From contig OX411559.1 of assembly GCA_948146395.1 (NCBI GenBank), positions 26,975,208 to 27,039,207 of the forward strand: a DNA stretch of 64,000 nt. Reading direction: 5' to 3'. Numbering within the stretch: position 1 is the stretch's first letter; every line of letters starts with the position of its first letter. The DNA comes from Fragum whitleyi. Lineage: Eukaryota; Mollusca; Bivalvia; Cardiida; Cardiidae. The notes under the pieces were generated by a model. It was given only the letters and a program-made list of their open reading frames with translations. It did not search any database and had not been told where the DNA came from. Both the position numbers and the translations under genes were made by a program. Positions 24,601-39,600 of the stretch are shown in pieces.

Positions 24601-27600
24601 GCCCCCGGGGCAGCATTGTACAATCGTCCTCCATTACCCAATCCTAAATTAACAGTTAGAAAATTGATATCATCAAATGGACATCATAATATTTTTTTGT
24701 GTGCTCCTTTTTCTCAACCTAGTAAATCAACCCGAGATGTACTTTGCCAAGTTGACTTAGCAATATAATGGTCCCAGTCAAAAACCTAGTCAGAAACTAA
24801 TGTTCACACCTTTTTATAACTCTCTCAAAATGTCAAAAGGACAAACTAACATAACAAAAGTGAACACATCTTATTGTTGCTTTACCAAAGCCTTGTTACT
24901 TCAACTTTTGCAAGCCTATTTTTGTGCAATAAGAATTTGAGGCACAAATTAATTTTTGAAAGTTTATATTCAAACTAACTTATCTATAAATAGCAACTGA
25001 TTTCAAATAATTTCTGTAATGGTTGATTTATCACAATCTTAGATACAACAACCTGTTACCTAGGAATCACCCTTTAAGGGTCGACACTAACTACTGAGAT
25101 TTAGGAGTCAATTGAACTCCTAACACATGAAATCAAGAAGTCCTAGCTCAAAGTCAGGAGTCAAATTTTTATAATCGGAGAACACTGTGGAAAAGAAGAA
25201 ATTGCTTGTTATAAGCAATTTCTTCTTTTCCACAATGTTCTACCAAAGAATAGTTTTTTTCTCTCCAAACAATACAGGATGCAAGCAAATGTTTTCTTCA
25301 ACAAGTTTAGCACATTTGTTTTTCAAAGTATTTCCTTTCAACCCTTGGAGTCCAGCGGACTCCTTACTTGCTAATCAAAGGAGTCCAACTGGTAAATAAG
25401 GAGTCTTGGACTCCCGGACTCCCCTTAGTGTCGAACCCTGCCCTGTCAATACCTGTCAAAGGTGGTGTCATGGACTGACCAGGTTGTACTAGCCCCATGG
25501 GCCCAGCTGGTGATCCCAGGTTACCAAGGGAACCATAATACTGATTGATAGGGGTCATCTGTCTGGCCTTGAAGTCCAGTGAATCTCGTCGCTGACCACT
25601 TCCCAAACCTAAAAGAAAACAGTGGTATACTCATTTTTCACACTTGGTGAGATAAAAACCCTCATTGCTAGGAACAAAAGCGATAATATTAACAATATTT
25701 CTAAGACCAAATCAAAGTGGGTTTAAGGGTATGGTATCGTTATTGTTGGGTGACCCTTACCTTGCATTAATATATACAAAACTGTAGATACATGCTCTTG
25801 TTCACCCACTGGCCATGTACTCACAATTAATAGATAAACAAGGTAGCAGACTGTCAGAAGATAAGCCTATTACACTACTGGATCTCCCAGTATGAAAACA
25901 TAAAGGGAAATAACTCAAAAATAAGCTCAGTAAGGTTATGGTTCTGCGCACTGCACTAGGTAATCATGACAGGAAAATAAGTAGGAAGTCATTGAGACAT
26001 TAAGTGACGGAGTTATGCTCCGGACAGAAAAATGGATGCCACCGCCCACCAGTTTTGTTGTTTGTATCTATTGGCCGAGAAAATTCAAATGAGTATCCAC
26101 AGCATAGGGTTTCATTTAGAATGAAATAGTTTAGACTTTCATTACCCCTATTATCTTTATCCCTGGAAACATTCCCTGGTCTATCAAATTTACCTATATA
26201 CCTACCAAATGGCTCTGAGGATCCTCCAAGGTTTCCTTGTAGACTGGATCCCAAACCACCTAGACTGGAATTCCCATAATTACTCTGTTGATTGAGGCCA
26301 GCTGTGATTGGTGTGAAGAGACTAGAAGAGACTTGGGTGTAACCCATACTGCTAGGCTGACTGTAACCTTTTAATTAGAAACATAGGTGTGATGAGACTA
26401 GAAGAGACTTGGGTATAACCCATACTGCTAGGCTGACTGTAACCTGTTAATTAGAAACATAGGTGTGATGAGACTAGAAGAGACTTGGGTATAACCCATA
26501 CTGCTAGGCTGACTGTAACCTGTTAATTAGAAACATAGGTGTGATGAGACTAGAAGAGACTTGGATATAACCCATACTACTAGGCTGACTGTAACCTGTT
26601 AATTAGAAACATAGGTGTGATGAGACTAGAAGAGACTTGGGTGTAGCCCATACTGCTAAGCTGACTGTAACCTGTTAATTAGAAACATAGGTTTGATTTG
26701 AGTGTGGAGACTAGAAGAAACTTTGGTGTAACCCATACTGCTAGGCTGTCTATAACCTGTGAAATAAAGACAAAGGTGTGATTGGTGCCAAGAGACTACA
26801 GACTGACTGTAACCTTTGAAACATACAAGTTACATTTACATGATGATGTAACCTGGGAAAGTCAAAAGTTGTATTTTATGAGTGGACGTTACTTTGGTAT
26901 AACCACTATTTATTTGCAGGCTGTAACCAATAAAATAAAAAAGTCACATTAATCAGGTGTAATAGTGTAAAGAGACTAGTTTTGATGTTTTTTTATTCAG
27001 CATGAATTTGTTTGTTTATTTGAATGGGATTTTATGCCGCTTTTAACATTATATCAGTCATATCACGGCACCTGGAGCACCTTACAATGGATTCCTGGTA
27101 TTTCTCACACTAGTACCACCACATCCTATCCTAGCCTCCAGCAGCTATCCAACATAGGTCTACAGTTATAATTCAGCATGAAAAAGGTTTACAGCTGCAA
27201 TGCAATTCTTATCATATTTACTCTTGTCATGCTGAACTCTGAATATTCCTGTTCTGACAGGAGATATAGACAAAAATCAGACTTCACATATGAGCAGTCT
27301 GATCATAGTCTATATAACCTGATTTTTCTTTAGAAACCAGAAAAATTCATTTTTCTTAATTTCAATATTAAATACTGAATCACATTAAACAAACTCGGAG
27401 CTACCAGTACTTTGATTTTCATGTTGTATTGCTGTTGCTTTTTTCAGCGTGACAAGCGTTAGATATATCCTTTACAAACTGATTATCAGAACAATCTTTA
27501 ATGCCATTTTAAATGTGGCTGAAACTTAGCACCTAAATCATGGTTCCACATGTTTTCACACTACTTACCAGCACAACCATACCGTCATATTTAAGACTCA

Positions 27601-30600
27601 AGCTACTAATCCTTAAAAGCAATTTTTCATCCAGTTAGGAAGGGCAATGATTAAGTTTAATATGGAAATAAAGTTGTCCTGACAGGGTTAAACTTCTGTC
27701 AGCATAGATAAAATGTTAGATGATAACTGTTGTTAAGTACATTATCAAATACAGCACAGTAACAAACAACACAGAACAATACATAAGGACTGCCGAATAA
27801 TAAGATCTTCTTACCCAATGAATTTTGAGGGGTACTACTGTTACTGCTTGAGAAAATGGGTGGGGTAGTTGGCATCTGTTGTGGCTGCGTTGTCAATAAA
27901 CGTAGCGGGTTACTGCCCATGTTCGGCGCACCTCCTGTTAGTTCCGTATAAAGTATCAAAAGTGTTAGTCCAAGTACAAAGTGCCAGATAATAGAAAGTT
28001 ACAATTTCCGCAATTTCTTTATTTCACTTTCTTACAACTACTCTAGGGGTTATCAATGGCATTGTCATAATATGACAACTGTAGTGATAAACAGCTATAT
28101 GAGATAGATTGAAATAGATGTGTTTGTTGAACACAAAAGCCCAAACAAGCAATTCTATACAAATTCTATCTAAGTATAGACATTGCCCTTGTCAGAAAAC
28201 CCTTACATTAAAATATGCAGTATCTTTAGAAGTACCTTTAAGGCAAACATGATCTTAAATATCATTTTAGTTACAAGAATGTTAATTTTACAAGTTTTGG
28301 ACAGATGGATGCAGTTTGACACATATCCATGGACAGACTGTAAAATAATATATCCTGAACTTTCAATCCAAGGTGAATACAAATTGTGCAATTTTGTCTA
28401 TCCAGGGGTCAATGCAACACTAATGTAAGTGCCCATATATTTATAGGCTCTTACAATAGTGTTGTACTGACCCCTAAATATCACTATAGGCAAAATATAT
28501 CTTATCACAGGATTATGCTAAGACCTAAATTTATAAGTTATCTCTCTACTGTGATTCTGGTTTATATGATTGGTGGTTAATAGATATAGAAAACCATGTA
28601 CCACTAGAATAAACAATAGCTCCTGGTTTTATTGAGAATACATTCATGTTAAATGATAAGCTCTTTTTAAATACTTAAGAAAATCATACATGTGAATAGT
28701 ATAATAACCAAGTGTGTTTTACTAGGTTTTGCCAAAACTTGTCAAATATAAACACTGTGTACTAAGAAATGTGCAAAACATCTGAATTCTTCATTTTTCT
28801 TCACACCTGAGGGTATTTTGTTTATGTGGTATTGGGTCTTCCAAAAATATCTTGGCAAATTCCATTTATTCATGTGCTTCTTACAGGGATGTGAAATTCC
28901 CATGCCCGACTTGTCCGACACAAGTTTTTCTACCTGCAGACAAGTACATTTTTTTGCCACTTGTCAATGAACTAGTAAATCCAGGATAATTCTTGAAATG
29001 GTACTTAATAGAGGTAAGAGATAAATCATTTCTGTAAAATTTTCCCTTTTTTCTGGACAAGTTTATGCTGAAAAGTAGAAAATCATATTTTATTTGTCAA
29101 GGGACAAGTAGAGAAAATGCTAATTTCCACAACCCTGCTTCCTGAAAATTTTTTAGTAAAATCCTACGTGGGGCCTGGCCTCTTAATTGACTTTCCTACA
29201 AACAAATCTCTAAACAAGACACAGCTAGGTTTAATGGCTAGATTAATCACAGGTTATTAATCTGCCACCCTAGTCATCGTTCAAGGGCTTGTATTTGACC
29301 CTTAAACTAGGGTTTTGACCCCACAAAAATCTCAAAGCATCATATTGTGACCATTATAAATTTCTCTAGCCCCTTGAGAGAAAATGTTTAAGGGTCAAAA
29401 CTGTAATTCATCAGTCAAAGTTTCAATGGTTTACCTTGTGTACTATTTAGACAAGGTTGTGGAAATATAGTTTTTCTCTACTTGTCCCTGGACAAGTAAA
29501 AACTGATTTCTTACTTGTCCAGGATCAAAATGAACTTGTCCACAAAAAAAGTTGGTAGATAAATATTGAGAACATATTGATTTTAATGAAGAAAATGCTG
29601 TAACCCAGCATTTTCTTCATTAAAATCAATGTTTTCTTCCCTCTTTTTTACAAACAAAAGGATGACTTCTCTCCTAGATCATTTAGTACTGTATCAAGAT
29701 CTGCTCTGGTATCTACTTGTCCACGGACAAGTGGCCTAGAAAAATGTATTAGCCCACAAGTAGAAAAGCCCGTATCGGACAAGTCGGGCATGGGAATTCC
29801 ACACCCCTGATTTAGAATTTTACAAATAAATTACTTACTTCTTATCTTTACAAGAAAAGGTCAAATGACACCAACACCTTCGAAATTCTACTCAAACTCA
29901 CAATTTGAATTTTATGTCGTTTGACCACTTAAAAATAAATTTTGATCCCCAGAAATTCATGGGTAAAGAATCAATTTCAAACACTAGTATTAGCCCTGTT
30001 GTTTTTTAACAAATACTACTTGTTCTTCCTCATAACTATGAAGACAGATAAATGATTTAGATCAAAATGATGCATTTTGTCACAGTTTCAAGGTATTTTT
30101 GGTATTAGTGTTTTATTGACCAATAAATAGCATGAACAAACCAAATCCATTTTAGAATTAAGTTGTTATACTCCAAAACCAAAATCAAAGTCAGTTTAAA
30201 TAACCAAAGAGTCTGGCAAATTCTAGACCAAAGATGTCCAATCAGAACACAAAGAAGAAGTCACATGATTACCTTGCTGGTTCCCAGCTGAGACAAGTAC
30301 AGGGGCCGGTGGAACCAGTCTCATTGAGGCACCAGCCAATCCTCGTGGATTCCCCATCACCAGTTGACCATTCTGATCATAGTACGCAGGTGTGATGATC
30401 TGATACTGGGGACCTGAAATAAAGGTTTGAACTTAGGCTCTAATTTAAACCATACAGTTAGACCTGTCCACACTGAAAACGGGTGATTTCAGTTGACCAA
30501 TATGCAAGTTCAAAATATCTAGCCCTCGTTGTATGAAAGATAACCATTGGATAAATTTTAACCGAAAGATAATTTCATATATGGTTGTTGTTTCAGGGTT

Positions 30601-33600
30601 GTTGTTTCAATTGGTCCAATATGGATTAATTATATTATGGCCAAACTATGATTTTAAGGGTTCTAATTGACAGCTGTGATCTGATCCATTCAGAGAAAAG
30701 GATCCTCAATACTGAATTGGTTGACTTTGTCTTTACAGACTTTCATTATCCATTTGATTTAGGGCAGGTCTCTCTTAATTGCATATCCACTGCAACTTAC
30801 CTCCCTTTAAACTGGTACAATACGCTAAAACCTTTACTAACCTTGAGTAGGCAGCTGTTGAGGCATCTGACTACCCGAGTCACTCCCTCCGGACGGGGTC
30901 AATCGTCCCGACCCACTGTTACGCTGCATGTTCTGTAAACCCTGCGGAGTCTGCTGACCCTGCTGTATGATACTGGCGGGATAGATTCCCCACGGGGCCT
31001 GAACTCCATAGTATTGGGGGTGAATTACAGGACCTATAGAGGAAATGGGAGGATAAACTTCTCAGTATAATCAAGATGCAATTGTGGAAATCCAGCCTTT
31101 ATTCTTTTGGGTTGAAGTTTGACCTTGATAAGTAGCACTGAAATTGTCAAATGGTATTGATCTTGACTTTCATTATAAGGTACCAAAGCATAAGCATCAT
31201 ACATTAATGATTTTGAAATAACTGGAAAACGGTTTAAGACTGACACAAATAGATGGACAGACAGACACCAGTTAAACAGTATCTCTTCAATCTTCCAGTG
31301 TAAAGATCAGCAAAAGAGAATCAAGATTTCATTCTTTAGGAATTATGTTTAGATGCCAAACGACCTTTCTGCTATATGGCGGCAGATTGAGCACCTAAAA
31401 ATGGATTCCTGGTATTTCTCTTGCCAGTACTACTATCACATCCCTTCCTAGCATTCCAGCTGCTATCTCACATAGGTCTATGATTATCATAGACGGTGAG
31501 AGACGAATTGTCAGAAAGGATGAGTGCTAAGATTGTCATACTTAACATGCTTTAACCACTAATCTATCTCATTAATGTGAGATCATATTGCAAATTCAAA
31601 GATTGTATGAAATATACTATTTGAATTCAGTTAAATTACTGTTACATCACCACTGCATGTAGTGTACTTTTCAAGGGGTCAAATTCAGACTAGTAAATGT
31701 CTTGTATAGACAGTAACTTGTCTTAGAAGTCATGCTATAACACCACATTATGTGTATCTTATTGGCCAATGTGTACCATTTTGATCATAAGTTTTCAGAC
31801 GGACAGATCCAAACAAACATTGTTGACCCAGATCAAACTGCTTCAAAAGGATCGGTTGATCAGGGCCTACCATGTTTTTTTGTCACAAGTCTCATTTTAA
31901 CATATTAAGAGGATCTTTTATGCAAAAATGACCTTTATCCATGTATATATGTGACCAATCAAATGAAAAGGGACCATCTGGAAACTACAAAAAATAATAA
32001 TTTGAAAATGATATTGGTTCTAGTACTTTGCAGAGGTTGCGTTTCAAAAATTCTTTCACAGTAAGGTAGATTGATTATTCTGGATTCAGAAAATCAGCAA
32101 AGTTTTGACCCTAGTCAGTTTGCGCAGCTCTCACAATCTGACTAAGGTCAATACTTTGCCCAAAAGCCAGATAGTCCCTTTCGCGCGACGGGTCACGTTT
32201 CCTAATTTTAAACTTTTCTCTTTCTGAATCTCAAGAAAGCCTACAGAAAGACTACATCATGTTGTATACTTAAATAATATATCCAGTCAAAAATTTTGTG
32301 ACTTGTCTATTTTAATCATTAATCACGCAAGGATAGAATGTGCAATCAAAGATATCAGGTTTCTGTGAAGGAATGGGTGTGCAAGGGGACGTGAGGATGC
32401 AATCTAAATACTTCTCTAAATAAAACTAAAGCACTGAATTTCTAATTCTGAGAAGATACAATAATTATAGCTAATTACATCCTGTAAAGTTGTTATGAAT
32501 GCATATGGGAGAATCATTTTTGACCAAATTTTACTTACTTTCTATCCCCTTTTCTTAATACAAACAAAAATATTTATATGAATATTTAGATTTCGTATTG
32601 GTATTTCTTTTTTCTAAAGCCTCATCCATCTTACAGAATATTAATTACATTATCAAAAATCCTGTAATTGAGTTAAGCCCACTAGACAGTTGCAAAGCAG
32701 ACTAATACACCCCTACAAGTACTTGTCAATAATAAAAAGCCATTTTCATTTAAGAAGTGTAACTCTGTCAAAAGTCAATGGATCATAACCTAAATACCAC
32801 TTGCACATCTCTGCTTGATACTGATCACATCAGTAAAGTTTAAGTCAAATCTGCCAATAAGTTGCAGGGAAAAAAGCAACCAGACAGATGGACTTACTGC
32901 CAATGGGTATAAAAATATGAAAAATTTCAGAAATAGTACCCTTTTTTGCTCATGCTCTCATGTACAAGCTAAGAACCATTTTTTAGACCTTTGCAAAGTT
33001 TTTTGACCTAAAACCACAACTTGATCTATATTCAAAGTTTACTTATTATATATCTAGCTAGTCAAAACTAGACAAACATTTACAATACAGACTTTCTATG
33101 ATCATGCCAAAATACTAGGACGCTTTGCATGCACACTAAAATCAGCTTAACAATATTTTTTTCTTTAATCAAAGGTTTAAGTTATTATTCATGTTTACAA
33201 GCAGTTAATTTCTCATATTTAAGTTTAATTCAGAATTTCTATTGGATAACAGAAATTCAAATCCAAAAATTTCAAAAGAAAATTTCAAAAGCAATTTGTT
33301 TGTGTTCAACTGCTTTAGCATTTTTTTCCCCTTTTTTTTTTAACAATTTCTGAAAAATATATTTTCAAGAAGCAATCTTAAATTGAAATTAAATTTCTTA
33401 GAAAAAAGGTTATCTGCAATTAACAATGCCTTTATCAATGCAAATCACTAGAAATGCAAAATTTCCACATTTTTTCTTCACATAAATTTATTTCATTTGG
33501 TTTTATCTCTACTACTCTTAACAGGCTAGTTTTGTCATTCCATTTGAACCATTCCATTTAAACCTTATTATTCTACAGATCACAATCTCTAAGGAATAAT

Positions 33601-36600
33601 AAATACTAGTATATGTTTGTTTCTATGGTAACAAGATGATAATTGAGAAGTCACCTGACCTGTCAGTTGAATGCCGACGGTGTAGGGGTCCTGACTGATA
33701 ACGTAGGGTGTTGGGGTTATTGCGCCGTTCAGCCCTAAAGAGAAATAGTAGCAAAATACAGAGCTACGCATAGAGGGGGTGAATGGGGCGTCATATTTGA
33801 AATTTCTGATTATTTTGCTCTAGATTCCTATTGTCAGTATAAATTTGAAACCTCATAACTACAGTATGGACAACCCATTCCAACATATCCAAGCACTTTT
33901 CAGGCCCTCAAGATGAAAGCTTGAAAAAACATTTTGAAAATGAAAAAATTACCAATAACACATTATTCCTCAGTTGTGGCCAAATCTATTGAATGCAAAT
34001 TGAATATGCTTAGTTTAATCTTTTGGATACCATACAATCAGTTTCTTCGTTTTAATACAACTTTCTCTCAAGATATATTTCCAGATTTTGTATTGTGCAA
34101 TTTATTTCAATTTTATCTATAATAAAATATCATCTTCAGGGTTCCCACTGACTTTTAAATTTGGGAGTGAAAACAGTCATTTTACAGCATACTTGTACCC
34201 CCTTTACATGAAACAAAGAAGGCTACTTGCAAAATTTGGGGGTACAAGATTCAAATTTGGGGTGGAAAACCCCCATTTCAGGGTTTTTGGGAACCCTGAT
34301 CTTGAAATGGGTTTCAGCTGTAGTCACTAGGTTTGGGAATTAAGCTATACTTATTGAATGTACCCATTAGACTTGTCCCTTGACATTTCTACAGAGTACA
34401 CACAATATAAAGTTTCAATTACAACAATGAGATCTGTCCTCAAATAATAAAAACCCTACCTTGTGGCAAATCATAAGAATCATTTCTTTGTGATTCTAAT
34501 GAGTACCTACAACATAGGATTTTATTTTCAAATCTTTACTTTCAGAACACCCCATCTAGTTTAGTGCTCTGGCAAAATAAACATTCAGAACGCCCCTCTA
34601 GTTTAGTGCTCTGGCAAAATAAACAATCACTGAAAGCCATGCGAAAAAATAAAATGGTATCAAAACAACATATGAAATCATGCACAAAATATTTAGCAGT
34701 ATTTACTATGACTTTCAGCATAAAAATGTCAAAAGCACCTTCCCTCTACGGCCAAAAACTAAACCTAATTACAACCCATTTTCTAGTTCAAATTTAAAGC
34801 TTAAACCTACATCAACTTGATATCCATGATATTGTGATAAATGAGTTTATATAAAGCTCTATGAAAAATATATAAGGTAGAGAAGGGATCAACGCTAAAG
34901 AGAGCCTATGAGTCTAGAGACTCCTGAATTTCTTGGCAGAACTCCTTTTTTTAGCAAACTTGGAGTCTGATGCTTCCCTTGATATTGTATGAAATTATGT
35001 CCTCAAATGAATGAGTAGGCCGGCTTCCTTTTCAAACTTTTGTATCTGCTCAATACTTATGTTTTTGAGGATAACATTTTTCTTACATCTATTAGTTAAT
35101 TTGAAAGAAAACCATTTTATAAGTGGAGAGGAATTATTGTGGTAAACAAGAAATAGCTTGTTAAAAGCAACTTCTTTTCAATAATAATTCCTCCCCAGTA
35201 CAAAATTAGGACCCCCGTTGGTTTGCCCTGGAATCCTTGATTTCAGACGTTTCCAGTCCAAATTAAAGTCAGTGTGTCATTTTTTTTTTATCAAAATTAT
35301 CCTTTTGTTGTATGTTTTATGATTTATGTTTCTATATTTAAATGTCAAACTGAGAAAACCAGTATAATAAGTACCAATAGTTCCAATTTTTTTCAAGTAT
35401 TTGAAATGTAACAACATTTGTTCTCTATTTTCATTTTATTTTATTTTTTCCCCAATTATTGAATGAGAATATTCTGACCTAACATGGCTTTCAGTCTTAA
35501 CTCTGAAAGAAAAGCAACTGTAAATAATAGATTCCTATCCATATACATTCGTTAAGTAACATCTTAGTGCCACTGTGCTGTGTAAAGGAAGGGTGGAAAC
35601 CACAAGTTGGTAGTTAAACATATTCTAAATTCTTCAAAAATACTCTCATAAAATTAATAGTTCTAAAATAAATCTATCAGTTTGCAAAAAAAAATTCTTT
35701 TTTCTTTTGCAAGATTTTTTTCTCTTTTTTGCGTTTTTTTTAGACATCTAAATTTTGAAAGATTTTTGATATTCTTCCAATTTTTTTCCACATTTTATCA
35801 GCCAATACTTTCTCATGAATTGAGCCTTTCAAAGAAATTCACAACTGTTTAAGCAAATAGTATTACAACAACATTTGAGCCTGTGCGTGACATTTCCAAC
35901 AATTTTAAATATTGATGGAAATTTAAGTAGCCACATACTGTAAATGTAAAATTACCTGGTGGTCTATACATACTTTGAGACCTTGTCTAATTACTAAACA
36001 CATAGTAAAGACTCTGGACAGACTCTGTGGATGCGCAGACTGGCCAGAGTCTTTACTTTGCGCCTATTTGAAATTGTTGGAAATCTCACACACAGGCTCA
36101 TTTCTCAGTAGACTAAAAATTACCATTTCAAAGCCAAATAACACACAATACTAATGAGCATACTGTGTTACTGTACAAAAAGGTTTATCGTCAAAATATT
36201 AAGCAACTAGCTTTAATGAAAACTCCAAAATTAAGACAGAAGGCAAATCATTGTTTCAAGAAAAAGGAGTGCCAGCTATATGGGGACACAACGAGGACTA
36301 GAGTGATACATGTACAGGAGTAAAATACATCTCTTGTTGATTATCAAATCATAAGTTTGCTGAAATTGTTGAATGTGTGGAAAAGAAGCTAATTGGGCAA
36401 TGATAATCAAATAACATGGTTTTCAAAGTTACTTTTCAGTGAAGTATGGAGCATTTTCTACAAATCATAACTCTTCAACAGAAATATATATATATATATA
36501 TATTCAATAGATATTGTAAGGCGCCGATACACATTTTATATAGATTTTGCTGTTCATCCAATGAATAGCAGTAATTTACTGCAATTTACTGAAAGTTTTC

Positions 36601-39600
36601 CAACTTATTTCAAAAGCACATGTTGAAAGAAAAACCTCAAAGTAGTGAAGCCCTACAAATTTATGTCTCCTGGTGTATAGTTTCAGGCCTTTTCATGGAC
36701 AAAATTCATCCAAAATTTCTTTTCCTCAGAAACCTGCAGTGAAATTCCATATGTTATGCATTCCAAAGAATTTTAACTGAACTTATCAACCAAAATACTT
36801 AAGGTAGTGGAACAGTAATAGATCCGCAACATTTCGGCACTCATGAGCTTTAACTGTGTTGACCGAGGTTTCCTAATGAAAATCATTAGGAAACCTCGGT
36901 TAATACTGTTAAAGTTCAATACTTTGGAAACGTTGCGAAACTATTATGGGTCCACTCACTACCTTAATGCATGATCAGATATATTTCACCTATACATATA
37001 CCACTCTTAAGGAAAATTGGGATTTCACAACGAAAAAAAAAATCCAGTGACAAAGTTTTTGTGTAAGGTAAAGACTATAAAACCTTACCGAGCTGTTGTT
37101 GTTGGGTAGCCAGGGCGTATTGTTGTTGTGTGAGAACAGCTATAGGCTGCTGCTGACGCATCTGAAAGTAAAATGAAGTTCTTTCCAACAAATTAAGAAA
37201 ATTGAAGTACACAAATCTAAGGAGATATTGAGGTAAATAATTTTGATCCAAATCCAATGTGAATTTATAATTTCTGAAAGTTAACTAGAATTTTTTTGAA
37301 GAGACACTTGCTAAAGGAAATTTCATTATTTAATCAAATATTAAAATTAAAGATAGAATCAAGCCTGTGATAGCATTTCAAAAGTTCTAATCAAGAGAAA
37401 ATAGGAACATTACTGTTCACTGTCAAAATCAATTCAAACCAAGTTGATGCTACTAAATATATTGTGAAGTACAAAAAGATTACACCACCTAATAAATTTT
37501 GAGGGTTGGGGTCAATATTTACTTTAAGGAAATTTTACTGACACCACGTTAAAATGAGTCAGTAAAATTTTAAGTTAAATTGCGTAAACCTTTATTTTTG
37601 TTGGTAAAACTTTCCAGTTAACATTAGTAAGACTTCATTTTTTGCCAGTAATATCTTAAGTTTAAATGAGTAAGACGTCATTTTTGTCAGTAATATTTTA
37701 AGTTAAAATGAGTAAGTCTTCATTTTTGCCAGTATTATTTTAAGTTAAAATGAGTAAGGCTTCATTTTTCATCAGAAATATTTTAAGTTAAAATGAGTAA
37801 GACATCATTTTTTGTCAGTAAAATTTCCATGTAAATACCTGTTGATAATCTAGGTTATAGTTTGGACTATCCATTGACGGGACCTGATTCATCTGGTTAT
37901 TATAGTCAAACTGTACAGGATCAATTCCCATGGACTCTGTCAGACCCAGCTGTGCTGCATCGAGTTGGAACCCCGGCATTTGTTGTTGCATCAAGTTCTG
38001 CTGGTTCAGGAAATCATTCTCGTCTTTATTTAGATGAACAGTTCTCTCATCATTCGGTGGAGAGTTCGGCCTACTTCCACCATGCCGTCTGTAATATCGG
38101 TCCAAGAAATTGCTATTTAGCAACAGAAATGTCATACCTACAGCTTCAATAACACAGTAGGTACAGTATTATAGTATTCCATTAATGTTATTTCTGTGGA
38201 TCTATCCTTTTCATATGTTTGTTTTTTTCACTTTTGTTAAAAGAATTTATTTTCAATACCTTTTTCTAACCTACAGTTTCTTGCTAATCAGTTTGCTCCT
38301 GTCAACAAATAATTTCCTCCCTGTTTCAACCAATACCACACATAAACAATATATGTGGATTTTATTGAATCTTGGTTAACTGGTCAACAGCAATTTTATC
38401 AATTCCTTTTTCTGGTACAAAAAGTGAGAGTTCCATTATGGATCTTTCACAAATTCATTTGTGAATGCTTAAATAGTTACAAACCAAATTGTTTAATCAA
38501 ACTGTCAACATTCCTCACAGATACATACCCATACATGTTCGGGTCCTCTTTCAACCCATTTTGCATGATTCCATTGGCTTGCATGTCATCTTTAGGGTCC
38601 ACAGGGCCCTGGGGGTCAGCCTTGTCAAAAGGAGAAGGAGTCTTTGTCTTTTTGTCCAGTTCTAAACTTTCTTGTGGGACTACGTTCATCTTGTGTAACT
38701 GTACATGTAAATCAAAATTTAACCCTTGTCATGCTGCATAAATTTTGGCTAAAAAATTTCATCAAAATCAAAAGGCAAAAGCACTGAAAATTAGGTCAAT
38801 TTCTATTTGTAGAACTAAATCTATGGACAGTTCTGGTTTAAATGTGAGAAACAGGTGGTGTAGACTAACATCAGACTGCACATTTGTGCAGGCTGATGTT
38901 TGTCTATAGCTCCTACCAAAGCAGTAATATTCCGGGTTCAGCATGGCAAGGGTTAATTTTGTCTGAATTGCAAGAAGAAAGTGGTTATCCAAGAAAAACT
39001 ATTGATCTTAATCTGTCTGCATGATGTGCACTGTGTGATGTGCAAAGGCTTAACCAGGGATGTGGAAATACGACTTTTCTCCACTTGTCCATGGACCAGT
39101 AAAAGTCAATTTTCTGCTTGTCCAGGATCAAAATGAACTTGCCCACAAAAAAATGAAATGATAAATATTGAAAAAAAAAAAAATGTTTTAATGAAGAAAA
39201 TGCTGTAACCCAGCATTTTCTTCATTAAAGACAATATTTTCTCCCCTTTCATACAAACGAAGGATATCTTTTGTCCTAGATCTTATTAGTACTGTATTAA
39301 GATTTACTCTGGTATTTACTTGTCCATGGACAAGTGGCATAGAAAAATGTACTTGCCCGCTAGTGAAAAAGCCCATGTCGGACAAGTCGGGCATGGGAAT
39401 TCCATACCTCTGGCTTAACTAAGCCAACAGTGTCTATTCTAGGAGGGGAGAATTGCAAATTTTAGCCCATACTTCTGAAAAATCCCCCGTTTCGGAAGGT
39501 GATGGGGTATTTTTTTACATAGAGAAAGAATACAAATTCACATCTTTTTGGAATATTGATGATTTTCAACAAAAATCTCCCCTACTTTTCAAATCCTACA

